Part shown: piece after piece, positions 7,804-17,872 of the stretch
Layout: every line of letters begins with the position of its first letter
Position numbering within the stretch: the stretch's first letter is position 1
NCBI GenBank assembly: GCA_900541125.1
Contig: UQIK01000018.1
Location: forward strand, 1 to 50,849
Origin: an uncultured Collinsella sp.
GTDB taxonomy: Bacteria > Actinomycetota > Coriobacteriia > Coriobacteriales > Coriobacteriaceae
Reading direction: 5' to 3'
Length of the DNA stretch: 50,849 nucleotides
Program-made: the position numbers and the translations under genes
Notes under the pieces: generated by a model
Database searches by the model: none
What the model saw: only the letters and a program-made list of their open reading frames with translations
Told to the model about the DNA's origin: nothing

Positions 7804-8823
7804 ATGAGTGAATCGACTGCGGTGGAGGCGCCGGCGGCAAAGGAGCCGTTCTTTAAGATGTCCTCCATCCCGGGCGCCAATATCTTGGTGCCGCTTCTGT
7901 TGGGCTGCCTGCTCAACACGCTATTCCCCGACCTGTTTAAAACGCTCGGTAGCTTTACGCTTGGCATGACCCAGCAGGGTGCAGGCCCGCTCGTTGGCAC
8001 CTTTTTGCTCATCGTCGGTACGACGATTTCGTTTAAGAGTGCTCCCGCCGCCGCTGCACGCGGCGCCATCATCATCGCTGTCAAGCAGATCGTGGTCGTT
8101 GCCGTGTCGCTGCTCATCCTTTATGTGTTCAACGACAACCTGTTTGGCATCTCTGCCATGGTGATGCTGGCGGCTTGCACCGGCGCCAACAACGCTATGT
8201 ACGCTGGTCTGATGGGCACCATGGGCAACGAGGCCGAGCGTGGCGCCGTCGCCATCACCACGCTCGTTGTCGGCCCTCCGGTCACGATGATCGTGCTCGG
8301 CGCTGCCGGTCAGGCTCCGATCGGCTGGTCGCTCGTGGGTGCCATCCTGCCGATTGTCGTCGGCATTATTCTGGGTAACCTCTTCCCGAGCTTTAAGAAG
8401 ATGATGGCACCGGCACTTTCCGCCATCATCGTGCTCGTCTTCTTTGCCATGGGCTCGACTATGACCTTTGGCCAGCTCATTAATGGCGGTCTTCCCGGTA
8501 TTCTGCTCGGCGTGATCTGCTCGGTGGTCTTTGCAATTCCCGTCATCGCGGTCGATAAGCTCACGGGCGGTACGGGTGTCGCAGGTGCGGCCATTTCGAG
8601 CTGCGCCGGAGCCAATGTGGCCACGCCTGCTGCCATGGCAAGCGTCAACGAGGCCATGTACGGCGGTGCGGTGCTCGCGACGGCTACGGCACAGGTTGCT
8701 GCCTGCGCAATCGTAACGGCTATTTTGACCCCGCTGGTCACCAGCTGGTGCCACAAGCATTTTGAGGGCCAGGGCCACGGCGACAGCAAGGCAACGACCG
8801 ACAAGGCCGCTGCAGCCGCCTAA
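7804..8823 (+). CDS. kdgT: 2-keto-3-deoxygluconate permease family transporter
   Basis: This 339-residue integral membrane protein has about ten hydrophobic segments and belongs to the KdgT family of sugar-acid/proton symporters. Recognisable features are the N-terminal IPGANILVPLLLGCLLNT, the repeated Gly/Ala-rich helices, and a central region ACTGANNAMYAGLMG, with a later Cys-Ala-Gly-Ala-Asn segment. The ATG at 7804 is chosen because AAAGGAG lies 6 nt upstream; an upstream in-frame ATG at 7783 lacks a site. The preceding SDR probably acts on the imported compound. A GC-rich hairpin follows. The C-terminal tail (HFEGQGHG onward) is hydrophilic and variable. Confidence 0.85.
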   Translation: MSESTAVEAPAAKEPFFKMSSIPGANILVPLLLGCLLNTLFPDLFKTLGSFTLGMTQQGAGPLVGTFLLIVGTTISFKSAPAAAARGAIIIAVKQIVVVAVSLLILYVFNDNLFGISAMVMLAACTGANNAMYAGLMGTMGNEAERGAVAITTLVVGPPVTMIVLGAAGQAPIGWSLVGAILPIVVGIILGNLFPSFKKMMAPALSAIIVLVFFAMGSTMTFGQLINGGLPGILLGVICSVVFAIPVIAVDKLTGGTGVAGAAISSCAGANVATPAAMASVNEAMYGGAVLATATAQVAACAIVTAILTPLVTSWCHKHFEGQGHGDSKATTDKAAAAA

Positions 8824-8863
8824 TGCCAAGCGGCAATCAAAGCTAAAAACTAGCTACGCCACG

Positions 8864-8893
8864 GGGCGGCCACGGGGGATCCCGTGGCCGCCC
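8864..8893 (+). terminator. Terminator-like hairpin after the permease
   Basis: GGGCGGCCACGGG pairs perfectly with CCCGTGGCCGCCC across a 4-nt GGAT loop. Downstream is TGCAGTTTCTG, a weak T-tract. Confidence 0.65.
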
Positions 8894-9290
8894 TGCAGTT
8901 TCTGTAGGGTCTCTGGGACACTTTACCCTGCTAAAGCTGGCATAACAGCTAGAGCGAACGTCGTACAAAGGCAAGGAAAAATACCATACAAATCGGTGAA
9001 CGGTAGTTGTTCGCGCTCGCATTTCCTGCGGGTTTGTAAAAAACGCCTTTATGATATAAAAAAAGAAACATATAACAGCCCAGATGGAGAGGGTCTCTAT
9101 GTTATCCTTCTCAAACGGGTGAAATCTTGGGTTTTGGGTTGCAGTTCCAAGGTGGACAAACGTTTTTCCCTGTACCAACGTGTGGTGAAGAACGGAAGAA
9201 GCCGGTAGTGCAAGCCGATAATTCAAGAATTCAATAAGCAGCGGTGTGAGAGAGCGCCGCATTACACGTAACTAGGAGCGTGGTTACACA
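8894..9290 (+). other. Long leader region upstream of pyruvate formate-lyase
   Basis: These 397 nt carry no convincing gene. The block 9030-9085 is AT-rich (a run TATAAAAAAAG) and is the likeliest promoter zone for the formate-lyase genes. The ribosome site AGGAG (9273-9277) sits 13 nt before the ATG at 9291. I could not see a clear FNR-type palindrome. Confidence 0.4.
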
Positions 9291-11342
<2,052 letters not shown>

Positions 11343-11343
11343 C

Positions 11344-11368
11344 TATTGTTAGTGCTATACTAACAATA
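11344..11368 (+). promoter_or_regulatory. AT-rich hairpin between the two PFL genes
   Basis: The 10-bp stem TATTGTTAGT / ACTAACAATA has a 5-nt loop and starts 2 nt after the pflB stop codon. It lacks a T-tract. It may set the relative amounts of the two subunits by mRNA processing or partial termination. Confidence 0.55.
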
Positions 11369-11384
11369 ACGATTACTGATTAGC

Positions 11385-11404
11385 GCGCCGGTTTCGGCCG
11401 GCGC
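11385..11404 (+). promoter_or_regulatory. GC-rich hairpin before the glycyl-radical subunit gene
   Basis: GCGCCGG (11385-11391) pairs with CCGGCGC (11398-11404) and is followed by TATTAAT. A nearly identical hairpin with a similar tail lies at 25351-25370. It could be an attenuator within the pfl transcript. Confidence 0.5.
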
Positions 11405-11427
11405 CTATTAATCGAAGGAGACACATT

Positions 11428-11679
11428 ATGAAGGTTTCTGAAGTTTCTGAGACTCAGGCCGATAACCTGGTCCACATGCTCGACGCTTACGCCGAGAAGG
11501 GTGGCCACCACCTGAACATCAACGTCTTCAACCGTGAGACGCTGCTTGACGCTCAGGCTCACCCCGAGAAGTACCCGCAGCTGACCATCCGCGTTTCCGG
11601 CTATGCCGTGAACTTCCACACGCTCACCAAGGAGCAGCAGGACGAGGTCATTTCGCGTACCTTCCACGACAAGTTCTAA
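11428..11679 (+). CDS. Stand-alone glycyl-radical subunit of pyruvate formate-lyase (GrcA-like)
   Basis: This 83-residue protein matches the C-terminal end of PFL: GGHHLNINVFNRETLLDA, then EKYPQLTIRVSGYAVNFH with the radical-bearing Gly58, then EQQDEVISRTFHDKF. GrcA/YfiD proteins are known to replace damaged PFL C-termini. Here the upstream large subunit has no radical domain at all, so this protein is probably an obligatory subunit and not a spare part; that is inference. GAAGGAGA lies 8 nt before the ATG. Transcription probably continues from pflB, 85 nt upstream, through two hairpins. The long structured element at 11702 follows directly. Confidence 0.93.
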   Translation: MKVSEVSETQADNLVHMLDAYAEKGGHHLNINVFNRETLLDAQAHPEKYPQLTIRVSGYAVNFHTLTKEQQDEVISRTFHDKF

Positions 11680-11701
11680 AGGGACTCAACTCCCGCAGGA
11701 T

Positions 11702-11830
11702 CGCCGGGACTGTTTGGGCTATCTCCCAAAACGTCCTCGGACATGCAAAGAGGCTCGCTGCGCACTTCGTGCGGCGAGCCTCTTTGCGTCCTGCGGAATG
11801 TTTTGGGAGATAGCCCAAACAGCCCCGGCG
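11702..11830 (+). repeat. Structured intergenic element A (variable-stem, conserved internal motif)
   Basis: Outer arms 11702-11732 and 11800-11830 pair at 30 of 31 positions. Then come GTCCTC-GGAC-AT (11733-11744) on the 5' side and GTCC-TGCGGAAT (11788-11799) on the 3' side, where GGAC pairs with GTCC. The inner stem GCAAAGAGGCTCGC / GCGAGCCTCTTTGC encloses an apical GCGCAC-TTC-GTGCG hairpin. It lies at the 3' end of the PFL genes. The same layout with unrelated stems occurs at 24120, 29607, 35714 and, more divergently, 25196. There is no T-tract. Confidence 0.85.
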
Positions 11831-11944
11831 GGGTCCTGTGTAGTCACCCTTTAGGCGGAACTCTCCTAATTATTTGGATGAGTCGTTTACTTACTTGTAC
11901 TGTTACCGTCTTCCCGCTCTTGTTGGGGTATGCTTTGTTCGTAT

Positions 11945-11961
11945 GTAAACGTATGACATGT
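11945..11961 (+). promoter_or_regulatory. Probable autoregulatory LacI operator
   Basis: GTAAACGTATGACATG resembles the tandem operator units at 13094-13127 (consensus GAAAACGNTTGACATAT) at about 13 of 16 positions. It ends 18 nt before the lacI-family start codon at 11979. Confidence 0.6.
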
Positions 11962-11978
11962 TGATGGGGGAGGGTGCT

Positions 11979-12989
11979 ATGGCTCGCGAGGGCGCTCGTT
12001 CTAAGGATTCGGCTAAGCCTGGCATCAAGGAAGTTGCAGCGGTGGCGGGGGTTTCGCCTACTACGGTATCTCGCGTGCTTAATAATCGCGGCTATATTAG
12101 CCAAGAGACCCGCGATAAGGTCCATGCCGCGATGAAGCGCATCAACTATACGCCCAACGATATCGCCCGTGCCATGCTCAACGGTCGCCTGAATCTAATA
12201 GGTATGATCGTCCCCTATGTCAGCAGCCCGTTTCATGCCCAAGCGGTCCAAGCCGTTGAGCGTACCCTGGCCGAAAACGGTTTTAAGATGTTGCTGTGCA
12301 ATAGCGCCAATCGACCTGATCTTGAGCGTTCTTATATCGATATGCTTCGGCGCAATATGGTTGATGGCGTCATCGTCAACTCGCTTAATATCGGTGCCGA
12401 GGCGTATGCCGAGATGGGCTTGAGTCTGGTTGGTATCGACTGCGACCTTGGCGAGACCTCTGTTCAGATTGCGAGCGACAGCTATGGCATCGGCGAACTT
12501 GCCACGCGTCGCCTGATCGATGACGGGTGTTCGCGCATCTTGTGCCTGCGCAACAATAGCCGCATGCGTATGCCTGCCAATAAGCGTACCGATGCCTACC
12601 ACGATGTTGTGGAGCAGGCCGGTTTGCCCGCGCTTGTCCGTGAGGTCGAGTTCGTTAAGTCCGACGACGAAAAGAGTGCGGTCGTTGCGAAGATCCTCGA
12701 TGAGAACCCCGATATTGACGGCATCTTTGCGGGAGACGACACGATGGCGGCTATCTGTCTTAACGTGATGAAGCAGCGCGGCTTGAGCGCTCCGGACGAT
12801 ATTAAGGTCGTGGGCGCGGATGGCGCCCGCCGCACTATGACGTTTATGCCTGACTTAACAACCGTTCGTCAAGATATCGATCGCATCGGAGAGCTCGCGG
12901 CGCAATCCATCATCGCTCTTGTTAACGGTGAAAAGCCCGAATCGAATACCAAGCTCCCCGTTGAACTCATTGAGGGCAAAACCGCGTAG
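11979..12989 (+). CDS. LacI-family transcriptional regulator of the sucrose cassette
   Basis: This 336-residue repressor has an N-terminal helix-turn-helix (IKEVAAVAGVSPTTVSRVLN, about residues 16-35), the hinge around residue 60, and a periplasmic-binding-protein-like sugar domain ending with the usual TTVRQDIDRIGELAAQ region. The start is the ATG at 11979, because GGGGGAGGG lies 4 nt upstream; earlier in-frame ATGs at 11958 and 11964 overlap the operator or the ribosome site. The next three genes encode two GH32-like enzymes and a sucrose-type PTS permease, so it probably represses them and responds to sucrose, sucrose-6-phosphate or fructose. Matching operator-like repeats lie upstream of itself and of the next gene. 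Confidence 0.9.
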   Translation: MAREGARSKDSAKPGIKEVAAVAGVSPTTVSRVLNNRGYISQETRDKVHAAMKRINYTPNDIARAMLNGRLNLIGMIVPYVSSPFHAQAVQAVERTLAENGFKMLLCNSANRPDLERSYIDMLRRNMVDGVIVNSLNIGAEAYAEMGLSLVGIDCDLGETSVQIASDSYGIGELATRRLIDDGCSRILCLRNNSRMRMPANKRTDAYHDVVEQAGLPALVREVEFVKSDDEKSAVVAKILDENPDIDGIFAGDDTMAAICLNVMKQRGLSAPDDIKVVGADGARRTMTFMPDLTTVRQDIDRIGELAAQSIIALVNGEKPESNTKLPVELIEGKTA

Positions 12990-13042
12990 TTCATCCCGTG
13001 CCAAAAGAATTCCTCAAACGCCTCTGATGACCGTTCGCCGGC

Positions 13043-13127
13043 ATATGTCAACCGTTTGCCGACGACTGGAACTGCGAAAAGACGTATTGGTGTGAAAACG
13101 TTTGACATATGAAAACGATTGACATAT
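13043..13127 (+). promoter_or_regulatory. Triple LacI-type operator and promoter of the GH32-PTS genes
   Basis: GAAAACGTTTGACATAT (13094-13110) and GAAAACGATTGACATAT (13111-13127) are exactly adjacent 17-bp repeats with one difference. A third copy, inverted, lies at 13043-13059 (GCAAACGGTTGACATAT on the minus strand). Each unit contains TTGACA, so a -35 box is embedded in the operators, with TATCTT (13125-13130) as a possible -10 spaced 17 nt from the first. Repression would act by occluding the promoter, possibly with looping between copies. Confidence 0.75.
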
Positions 13128-13172
13128 CTTGCAGTTGTACCGAGTTAGTATCACGTGGGAAGGAAGTCTCGG

Positions 13173-14555
13173 ATGCACAAGGTGTATTACCAGCCTGAGG
13201 GAATTTGGGTGGGCGACATCATGCCGTACGGCGAGGACGGCACGTTCTATCTCTATCATCAGCGTGACACGCGAAACCCCGGACCTTTCGGAGAGCCGTT
13301 TGGCTGGGCACTCGCGACAACCAAGGACTTCGTCAATTACAAAGACTTTGGCGAGAGCCTTGAGCGTGGCGGCGACGAGGAAGTCGACCAGTATGTTTAT
13401 GCCGGCACGGTGTTTAAGGTGGGCGACAAGTACCATGCGCTCTACACTGGTTGCAATCGCGATAAGGTCAAGGCACGCTTGATGAAGCAGGTTCTTCTTC
13501 ACGCAACGAGTGACGACGCCGTCAAGTGGGAGAAGAACATCGCCGAGACGCTGCTTCCGCCCCAGGAGGGTTACGATGACCGCAACTGGCGCGATCCCTT
13601 TGTGCTTTGGGATGAGGAGAACGAAGAGTACATGCTCATCCTCGGCACGCGTGTGGGCGAGGACAAGCGTCTGATGACCGGTCGTCTGGTCAAGTTCACC
13701 TCCAAGGACCTGGATACCTGGGAGTTCCAGGGCGACTGGTGGAATCCGGGCCTGTACACCATGTTCGAGATGCCTGATCTCTTTAAGATGGGCGACTGGT
13801 GGTATCTGGTGTTCTCCGAGTACAGTGATGGCAACAAGACCCGTTACCGCATGTCTCGCTCTATCAACGGTCCTTGGATCACTCCTGCGGACGATTCCTT
13901 CGATGGCCGCGCGTACTATGCCGCGCGTACCGCATTTGACGGCGAGCGCCGCGTTCTCTTTGGTTGGGTTCCTACGCGTGACGAGGGCGGCGACCCCAGC
14001 TCTTACCTGTGGGGTGGCACCTTTATGCCCCTCGAGATCGTTCAGCGTGCCGACGGAACGCTCGGCACCAAGCTTCCTGACAGCATGCTTGGCGCCTTTG
14101 GCGAGGCTAAGGCAGTCGAGGCCTTTGAGCTCTCCTGCGAGTCGGGCAAGGTCGAGCAGGTGCTCGCCGCGGATGCCGGTTCCACCTATATGCTCGATGC
14201 CGACATCGAGCTCGCCGGTGACGCTGCCGGCTTCTCGGTGAAGCTTGCCGAGGACGCCGAGTCCGGTCTTGCCTATGAGTTCCGCGCCAACCTGCGTGAG
14301 GGCAAGCTCGAGTTTACGGCGGCCCCCCAGTATCCGTGGTTCCAGGTCAACAACATGGGCCTCGAGCGTCCGTTGTTCTTTAAGGGCGAGGGCACTCATC
14401 ATGTGCGCCTGGTCGTTGACGACGATATCGCGACCATCTTTGTCGATGATGTTGCGCTTAACGCTCGATTCTGCAATAAGCAGGGCCAGGGTGTGGCGCT
14501 GACGGTCACCGACGGTACGCTTAAGTGCGCAAATGCAACGATCGCGTCTCTGTAA
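13173..14555 (+). CDS. GH32-like beta-fructosidase, atypical N-terminus
   Basis: This 460-residue protein has the five-bladed propeller and C-terminal beta-sandwich of family GH32/GH68-type enzymes, which release fructose from sucrose or fructans. The likely nucleophile is Asp15 in IWVGDIMP, replacing the canonical NDPNG context; the transition-state Asp141 is in WRDPF, and the acid/base Glu199 in FEMPDLF replaces the usual ECPDLF. The start is the ATG at 13173, with AAGGAAG 5 nt upstream. There is no signal peptide, so it is cytoplasmic. The neighbouring PTS permease and second GH32 enzyme suggest hydrolysis of an imported, possibly phosphorylated fructoside. The divergent motifs make its exact substrate uncertain. 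Confidence 0.8.
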   Translation: MHKVYYQPEGIWVGDIMPYGEDGTFYLYHQRDTRNPGPFGEPFGWALATTKDFVNYKDFGESLERGGDEEVDQYVYAGTVFKVGDKYHALYTGCNRDKVKARLMKQVLLHATSDDAVKWEKNIAETLLPPQEGYDDRNWRDPFVLWDEENEEYMLILGTRVGEDKRLMTGRLVKFTSKDLDTWEFQGDWWNPGLYTMFEMPDLFKMGDWWYLVFSEYSDGNKTRYRMSRSINGPWITPADDSFDGRAYYAARTAFDGERRVLFGWVPTRDEGGDPSSYLWGGTFMPLEIVQRADGTLGTKLPDSMLGAFGEAKAVEAFELSCESGKVEQVLAADAGSTYMLDADIELAGDAAGFSVKLAEDAESGLAYEFRANLREGKLEFTAAPQYPWFQVNNMGLERPLFFKGEGTHHVRLVVDDDIATIFVDDVALNARFCNKQGQGVALTVTDGTLKCANATIASL

Positions 14556-14600
14556 TGGCATCAAAACGTCTTATGATTTCGTAAAGGAATGGAGAGGAAC

Positions 14601-16052
14601 ATGGACTACAAAGTAGTGTCTCAGCAAGTCGTCGATAACGTCGGCGGTCTGGAGAACATCGAGGGCGCCACGCATTGCGTTACGCGTCTGCGTCTGGTGC
14701 TCAAGGATACGAGCAAGTACAACAAGGCCGAGCTCGAGAACATCGATGGCGTCAAGGGCGTGCTGTACAACAGCGGCCAGCTCATGATCATCTTCGGTAC
14801 CGGTACCGTTAACAAGGTTTACGATGAGTTTATGGCTCTGACGGGCGTTAAGGAGATCAGCGCTTCCGAGGTCAAGGGCGCCGAGGCGGACAAGAAGGGC
14901 AAGTTCTTCTCGGTCCTCAAGGTATTCTCGGACATCTTTATTCCCATCATTCCCGCCTTCGTCGGCGCTGCTATCATCATCGGCCTTAAGTCGCTGATCG
15001 TTGCCAACGGCCTCTTTGGCATGGAGGGCAGCCTCGCCGATCACAGCGAGTTCCTCAAGAACCTCGCAAGCTTCTTTGCCATTATTGCCACTACCTTCGA
15101 CTACCTGCCTGTCCTGGTTATGTACAGCGCGGTCAAGCGTTTTGGCGGTAACCCGATCCTGGGCATCCTCGTCGGTATCGTCATGGTTCACCCGAGTCTT
15201 ATGAACCGCAATGCGTTTGTTATGGATCCGTCGGGTGCTGAGTACTGGAACTTTGGTCCGCTCTCCATCCCCATGGTTGCTTTCCAGGGCGGCGTGTTCC
15301 CTGCAATCCTGACTGCCTGGTTTATGGCCAAGGTCGAAAAGATTGCCCAGAAGTACATCCCCGAGGTCGTCTCGTTTGTCTTTGTCCCGACCGTTACCCT
15401 GATTCTTGCTAACGTTGCCCTGTTCACCGTGTTCGGTCCGCTCGGCAACCTGATCGGCGACGTCCTCGCTGGCGTAATCGATGTCCTGTACAACAGGATG
15501 GGCGTCTTTGGCGCCTTTGTCTTCGCCGCGTTCCTGCAGCCGCTCGTCGTTACCGGTACGCATCAGTTCATCCAGGGTATTGAGGCCAACCTCGTTGCCA
15601 CGACCGGCTTCAACTACATCCAGGCCATCTGGTCGGTTTCCATCATCGCCCAGGGCGGCGGCGCCATCGGCATGTATCTCATTCACAAGAAGCATTCCAA
15701 AGAGCGCAACATCTGCATGTCGTCCTTTATCCCGACGCTGGTCGGTATCTCCGAGCCCGCAATCTTTGCTGCAAACATGCGCTACTCGATCATCCCGTTC
15801 GTCTGCGCTTGCATCGGTGCAGGCTGCGGCGGTGCCTTCGTGAAGCTCTTTGAGGTGCGCGCTATCGGTCAGGGTCTGACCGGTGTGCTTGGCCTGCTCA
15901 TCGTTACGCCCGAGACGCTCGTGTGGTATGTGGCTGGCAATCTCATCGCCTTTATCGTGCCGATCGTCTTGATCTTTGCCTACAACAAGGCAAAGGGCGT
16001 GCCGACCACCGATGAAGAGGGCGCTGGCGCTGGCTTCGACGTTAGCTTCTAG
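14601..16052 (+). CDS. PTS sucrose/beta-glucoside-type transporter, EIIBC
   Basis: This 483-residue permease imports and phosphorylates a sugar, most likely sucrose, at the cytoplasmic membrane. The EIIB domain is N-terminal with the phosphorylated Cys26 in ATHCVTRLR; a linker of about 80-105 precedes an EIIC domain with about ten membrane segments (GGNPILGILVGIVMVHPSL, VTGTHQFIQGIEANL, GISEPAIFAANMRYS). There is no EIIA domain in this protein or beside it, so phosphate must come from an EIIA encoded elsewhere. The start at 14601 has GGAGAGGA 3 nt upstream; an ATG at 14589 is possible. It is co-transcribed with the GH32 gene 45 nt upstream. Confidence 0.9.
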   Translation: MDYKVVSQQVVDNVGGLENIEGATHCVTRLRLVLKDTSKYNKAELENIDGVKGVLYNSGQLMIIFGTGTVNKVYDEFMALTGVKEISASEVKGAEADKKGKFFSVLKVFSDIFIPIIPAFVGAAIIIGLKSLIVANGLFGMEGSLADHSEFLKNLASFFAIIATTFDYLPVLVMYSAVKRFGGNPILGILVGIVMVHPSLMNRNAFVMDPSGAEYWNFGPLSIPMVAFQGGVFPAILTAWFMAKVEKIAQKYIPEVVSFVFVPTVTLILANVALFTVFGPLGNLIGDVLAGVIDVLYNRMGVFGAFVFAAFLQPLVVTGTHQFIQGIEANLVATTGFNYIQAIWSVSIIAQGGGAIGMYLIHKKHSKERNICMSSFIPTLVGISEPAIFAANMRYSIIPFVCACIGAGCGGAFVKLFEVRAIGQGLTGVLGLLIVTPETLVWYVAGNLIAFIVPIVLIFAYNKAKGVPTTDEEGAGAGFDVSF

Positions 16053-16091
16053 TTGAGCCGTTCAGCGTAATCTGAGGATAAGTCCATTTGA

Positions 16092-16129
16092 GGAAGGGCG
16101 TTCGACTCGTGTGAGTCGAACGTCCTTCC
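16092..16129 (+). terminator. Hairpin between the PTS gene and scrB
   Basis: GGAAGGgCGTTCGACTC pairs with GAGTCGAACGtCCTTCC (one internal mismatch) across a GTGT loop. No T-tract follows, so it may be an mRNA stabiliser or a partial terminator before the 16154 gene. Confidence 0.6.
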
Positions 16130-16153
16130 CCATAGACGAGAAAGTCAACGGCG

Positions 16154-17596
16154 ATGTTTAATCAAAAAAATAAGGTGACACGCGCGGACTATGAGCAATG
16201 GCGTGCCGGACAGGATGAGACGGCGGGTCGCATCGCGTCCGACCCCGATAGGCTCCTGTTCCATGTGGAGCCTGAGCTTGGCTGGCTCAACGATCCCAAC
16301 GGTTTGGTGCAGATCGGTGATACGTATCACATCTATCACCAATACGATCCATTCGATGCTGCGCATGGCGGTCCAGTGCTTTGGAATCATCTGACGACAA
16401 AGGATTTTGTGACGTACGAGAATCGCGGCCCTGTGCTGTTCCCCGATTCCGATTTGGATGCGAGTGGAGCGTATTCTGGTTCTGCCTTTGTACACGACGG
16501 CAAGATTCACTACTTCTATACCGGCAACGTCAAGCATTTTGACAGCGATGATTACGACTACGTGTTGACGGGCCGTGAGCAAAACCAGATTCATATGGTT
16601 ACCGAGAACCCCGACGAATTGGGCGAGAAGCGCATAGCTGTTGGGCCGGTCGATTACCCCGACGATATCGGTACGCACGTGCGTGACCCCAAAATCCTTG
16701 AACACGATGGTATATACTACATGGTTCTGGGCGCTCGTACGAAAGACGACCGCGGCTGCGTGCTTGTCTATACCTCGAGCGATCTAGAGGACTGGAGCTA
16801 TACGACGCGCATTGAGTTGGGCGAGAAGTTTGGTTTTATGTGGGAGTGCCCTGATCTATTTGAGCTTGATGGCGAGCTAATTCTCGTTTGCTGTCCGCAG
16901 GGCGTGCCCGCCGATGGTTGGCGTTACCGCAATCCGCACCAGTGCGTGTGGTTCTCCATCGAGGCCGATTGGGAGGCGCCGAGCTTTAAGATCACCGGGC
17001 AGGGCATGCCCCCGATGGTCGATGCCGGCTTTGATTTCTACGCACCGCAGTCCTTTGAGGATGCTGCGGGTCGGCGTTTGATGATCGGGTGGTCTGGTTG
17101 CCCCGACGCGACGGCAGAAAACCCGACGGTGGCACGCGGGTGGCAGTGCGCGTTGACGGTGCCGCGAGAGCTGAGCATACGCGATGGTAAGCTCTGTCAG
17201 CAGCCGGTGCACGAGATTGAGAAGATGCGCGGCGACTGCGTTCGCGCGACAGGCGGTGAAACCGTTGAGGAGCCGGGCCGCCTGTTTGATCTTGTGGTTT
17301 CCTGTGAGGGCGCCAAGATGGTCGAGCTCGAAATCCGCAAGGGTGTCTTTGTGCGTTATACGGACGGGATGCTTACCCTCGATATGGGTGACGAAGGCTA
17401 TGGGCGCGACCAGAGGTCGATTGAGCTCGGCGAGCTTCGCGACCTACGCGTGCTTTCGGACACTACGATGGTCGAGATTTTTGCAAATGGCGGCGAGGCG
17501 GCACTTACGAGCCGTACCTATTCGCCGGCGGTTCCGGCGATGGAGCTGCACGCCGAGGGTGCGGCATCGATGAATTTCTACCGCCTCGTGCATTAA
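16154..17596 (+). CDS. scrB: Sucrose-6-phosphate hydrolase (GH32)
   Basis: This 480-residue enzyme hydrolyses sucrose-6-phosphate, the product of PTS import, to glucose-6-phosphate and fructose. All three GH32 landmarks are canonical: nucleophile Asp47 in GWLNDPNG, Asp178 in HVRDPK, and acid/base Glu231 in WECPDLF. The C-terminal beta-sandwich begins near residue 350. It has no signal peptide. It follows the PTS gene by 101 nt with an intervening hairpin, and belongs to the same LacI-controlled cassette. Compared with the GH32-like gene at 13173 it is the conventional member of the pair. Specificity for sucrose over other fructosides is inferred from the PTS neighbour. Confidence 0.9.
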   Translation: MFNQKNKVTRADYEQWRAGQDETAGRIASDPDRLLFHVEPELGWLNDPNGLVQIGDTYHIYHQYDPFDAAHGGPVLWNHLTTKDFVTYENRGPVLFPDSDLDASGAYSGSAFVHDGKIHYFYTGNVKHFDSDDYDYVLTGREQNQIHMVTENPDELGEKRIAVGPVDYPDDIGTHVRDPKILEHDGIYYMVLGARTKDDRGCVLVYTSSDLEDWSYTTRIELGEKFGFMWECPDLFELDGELILVCCPQGVPADGWRYRNPHQCVWFSIEADWEAPSFKITGQGMPPMVDAGFDFYAPQSFEDAAGRRLMIGWSGCPDATAENPTVARGWQCALTVPRELSIRDGKLCQQPVHEIEKMRGDCVRATGGETVEEPGRLFDLVVSCEGAKMVELEIRKGVFVRYTDGMLTLDMGDEGYGRDQRSIELGELRDLRVLSDTTMVEIFANGGEAALTSRTYSPAVPAMELHAEGAASMNFYRLVH

Positions 17597-17668
17597 CCGT
17601 GCGTGGAGCACGATTGGATTTGCTGGACGGAATGTGTCGCAGTTGTCGCGGCCAACTACCGCTTACCG

Positions 17669-17688
17669 CATATAGCGACCGTTTGCGG
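17669..17688. promoter_or_regulatory. Possible distant operator-like copy
   Basis: CATATAGCGACCGTTTGCGG matches the inverted operator at 13042-13061 at 16 of 20 positions. It lies after scrB and could be a further LacI site downstream of the cassette. Chance similarity is not excluded. Confidence 0.3.
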
Positions 17689-17748
17689 AATAAGTAACCC
17701 TCCTTAATAAACCGTATGGAATCCTAGATAAGCACGGAGTTTTCCAAG

Positions 17749-17787
17749 GAGACGCTGTCCTTTGTTGTGTGCAAGGGGCGGCGTCTC
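17749..17787 (+). terminator. Terminator-like hairpin downstream of scrB
   Basis: A 16-bp stem (17749-17764 with 17772-17787) includes three G-U pairs and has a 7-nt loop TTGTGTG. It ends in TTT and probably closes the sucrose cassette before degV. Confidence 0.55.
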
Positions 17788-17872
17788 TTTGGCGCTTGGA
17801 CGCTGTTGTGCAACAGTGCGGCGGCGCGTGCCATGTATTGAAAAGCCAATGTCGAGATGGGTCGTGATAATA

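Noticed and set aside
11343..11427. Frameshift or premature stop explaining the two PFL pieces
   Set aside because: The 85-nt gap carries a stop, two hairpins, AT-rich non-coding sequence and a proper ribosome site, and the small protein has its own N-terminus before the PFL match.
11702..11830. Elements A-E as ordinary Rho-independent terminators
   Set aside because: They lack T-tracts, are far longer than terminators, and carry conserved internal motifs and a covarying tetramer. They may still affect 3' ends.
13014..14564. Minus-strand frame of 516 codons opposite the GH32-like gene
   Set aside because: It overlaps the operators and an enzyme with clear catalytic motifs; it is a shadow frame.
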